Notes under the pieces: generated by a model
The model's input: the letters and a program-made list of their open reading frames with translations, nothing else
Databases searched by the model: none
Told to the model about the DNA's origin: nothing
Made by a program: the position numbers and the translations under genes
Shown: positions 41,060-42,372 of the stretch, piece by piece
Position numbering within the stretch: the first letter of the stretch is position 1
Layout of the letters: the number at the start of each line of letters is the position of its first letter
Assembly: GCA_017461585.1 (NCBI GenBank)
Contig: JAFTYM010000017.1
Span: 1 to 42,372, forward strand
Direction: 5' to 3'
Length of the DNA: 42,372 nucleotides
Source: Oscillospiraceae bacterium
GTDB lineage: Bacteria; Bacillota; Clostridia; Oscillospirales; Oscillospiraceae

Positions 41060-42067
41060 ATGCTTAGTAATAAACAGAATTTTCTCGAGACAATAAAGCC
41101 TGACGGAAAACCTGACAGACTGGTAAAGCAGTTTGAAGGTACAGTTTTCCTCCCCGGCGACCCTGTTAACTACTTCGTCCGCGGCGACCGTTTCCCCGGC
41201 ATGGCTCCCAAGCAGGACCTTTGGGGCACAACAATCGTTTGGGGCGAGGATGAGCCCGGCGCAATGCCCTATGTTACAGAGGCAAACAAGGTTATCAAGG
41301 ACGTTACAGATTGGCGCTCTTTCACAAAGGTGCCTGACCTTATCGCAAACTGCTCTGACATGGCTCTTTGGGAGCCCTACCTTGAGAGAGCAGCAGCAAT
41401 TGACAGAAGCGAAAATCTTCTTATGATGTTTGCTCCCACAGGTCTTTTTGAAAGACTTCACTTCCTCATGGGCTTCGAGGACACAATGATAAACCTCCTT
41501 ACCGAGCCTGAGGCTATGGAAGATCTTTGCGCTGCTATCGGCGAGTACCGCTACAACGGCTTTAAGCTCATGGTAGAGTCCGTACACCCCGACATGCTCC
41601 TCTCCCACGACGACTGGGGCAGCAAGAACAGCCTTTTCATGCAGCCTGATACATGGAGAGAGTTTATAAAGAGCAACTATCAGAAGGGCTATGACTACCT
41701 TCACGACAACGGTGTTATCATCATGCACCACTCCGACTCCTTCTGTGAGCCCATCGTTGAGGACATGATCGACCTGCACATTGACATCTGGCAGGGCGTT
41801 CTCCCCCAGAACGACATACCCAAGCTGCAGGAGCAGATCAATGGCCGCATGACTCTTATGGGAGGTCTCGACGCTGCTATTGTTGACCGCGCAGATTCCA
41901 CAGAGGAAGAGATCCGCACAGAAGTTCGCAGAGCTTGCGACGCCTATGCACCTGCAGGACACTTTATCCCCTGTATCACATACGGTGGTCCCGGCTGCAT
42001 CTATCCCAACGCAGATAAGTTCATCGACGACGAAATTGCTCGCTGGAACGAAGAGCACCCCATGTAA
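41060..42067 (+). CDS. Uroporphyrinogen decarboxylase-fold protein, second copy
   Basis: 335 residues from ATG 41060 (GAAAGG about 12 bases upstream; the ATG at 41051 is too close to it). URO-D barrel signatures: HDDWGSKNS (183-191), MHHSDSFC (H223/H224, C229), MTLMGGLDAA, and a cysteine in FIPCITYGGPG. The H-x-C spacing of the MtaA group is changed to H-x4/5-C, so a standard methyltransferase zinc site is not certain. It resembles the 18671 gene only in fold (shared HDDWG), not closely in sequence. It is 90 bp downstream of the flavoprotein trio and may belong to that pathway. Confidence 0.75.
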   Translation: MLSNKQNFLETIKPDGKPDRLVKQFEGTVFLPGDPVNYFVRGDRFPGMAPKQDLWGTTIVWGEDEPGAMPYVTEANKVIKDVTDWRSFTKVPDLIANCSDMALWEPYLERAAAIDRSENLLMMFAPTGLFERLHFLMGFEDTMINLLTEPEAMEDLCAAIGEYRYNGFKLMVESVHPDMLLSHDDWGSKNSLFMQPDTWREFIKSNYQKGYDYLHDNGVIIMHHSDSFCEPIVEDMIDLHIDIWQGVLPQNDIPKLQEQINGRMTLMGGLDAAIVDRADSTEEEIRTEVRRACDAYAPAGHFIPCITYGGPGCIYPNADKFIDDEIARWNEEHPM

Positions 42068-42105
42068 ACAGATAACGCCTTATCATATAGAAAATGCTCC
42101 CTTTT

Positions 42106-42372
42106 AGGGTGTACCCGATAAGAAAACATAAGGTTTTGCCTTTATCTATTCGGCTATAATGCAACTTAAAAAATCCGCCAATACATACCAGTATTGGCGG
42201 ATTTTTGTAAATTGATTCTATCTCGAATATATTTTGGCAAAACTGCTTGCACTTAAAAAGATAGATTTTGTTCGTAAACGAGGCAGAAAAGCGCTGTAAT
42301 ACTGTATGTCTTACGAGCTTTGATAACGATGTTTACGGGCAAAGGATTTCTTTTTAAGCTTATGTTTTCTTA
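42106..42372 (+). mobile_element. Nearly complete MITE-like element (right window end)
   Basis: It begins with the 27-bp inverted repeat (42106-42132, tip AGGGTGTACCCGATAAG), has a ~98-bp left part with a strong hairpin, and then repeats the left window end from 42231. By comparison with 1-155, the element should end at 42385, 13 bp beyond the window, for a total near 280 bp. It lies 38 bp after the stop of the URO-D-fold gene. No coding sequence; a mobilising transposase must be elsewhere. Confidence 0.7.
42170..42205. terminator. Strong hairpin inside the repeat element
   Basis: AAAATCCGCCAATAC (42170-42184), loop ATACCA, GTATTGGCGGATTTT (42191-42205): perfect 15-bp stem with flanking A- and T-runs. 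It could serve as the terminator of the URO-D-fold gene, so the element brings its own terminator. Confidence 0.75.

Noticed and set aside
1-42372. Window as a circular replicon (repeat at both ends)
   Set aside because: The end copies differ at three positions, and the flank of the right copy is a URO-D-fold gene and not the missing 5' part of the kinase. Gene content is chromosomal, with no replication or mobilisation genes.

Overview
The window looks like a chromosomal segment of an anaerobic, endospore-forming, probably butyrate-producing clostridium (Clostridia, Oscillospiraceae-like, probably gut or rumen). The reasons are a spoVT homologue, a buk-ptb-thiolase cluster, a QueT transporter behind a preQ1-type leader, AsrA/AsrB-like proteins, strong AGGAGG ribosome sites with some GTG/TTG starts, and oxygen-sensitive Fe-S/Mo-type enzymes. 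There is no rRNA, tRNA, CRISPR array or phage module. The taxonomy is inference from gene content.

Both ends of the window lie in copies of one short repeat. The right copy starts with a 27-bp sequence at 42106-42132 whose exact reverse complement closes the left copy (129-155). Together they imply a ~280-bp MITE-like element without coding capacity. The left copy replaces the 5' part of a cytidylate-kinase-like gene. The window is therefore bounded by repeats; it is not a circle.

Layout. 0.2-5 kb: truncated kinase, AEC-family transporter, 1118-aa TIR/transmembrane/coiled-coil/beta-propeller protein. 5-10 kb: queT with riboswitch, SDR, Nudix hydrolase, galE with class B sortase, DUF523 (TudS-like) protein, and an XRE regulator fused to a complete desulfoferrodoxin. 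10.3-12.6 kb: polar amino-acid ABC transporter. 12.9-17.1 kb: butyrate kinase, phosphotransbutyrylase, thiolase and SDR-type hydroxyacyl-CoA dehydrogenase in one operon. 17.2-20 kb: histidine phosphatase, spoVT, a stand-alone URO-D-fold methyltransferase-like gene, and a small charged protein with a long structured leader. 20.2-28.4 kb: a complete oligopeptide transporter (oppA-B-C-D-F order) in which the OppC-like permease carries a ~370-residue extracytoplasmic insert.

28.5-42 kb is the most unusual part. One operon (35100 down to 29388) encodes a DMSO-reductase-family molybdenum enzyme without a Tat signal, a four-cluster ferredoxin, a TorD chaperone fused to an AsrA-like iron-sulfur protein, and an AsrB-like NAD(P)H:flavin protein. 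There is no sulfite reductase AsrC and no membrane anchor in the operon. This looks like a soluble NAD(P)H-driven molybdenum reductase. Next to it lie a FAD-dependent oxidoreductase and, divergently, a flavoprotein / CCG iron-sulfur protein / flavoprotein trio followed by a second URO-D-fold gene. The proposed joint role, anaerobic redox processing of an unknown (perhaps aromatic or methoxylated) compound, is inference only.
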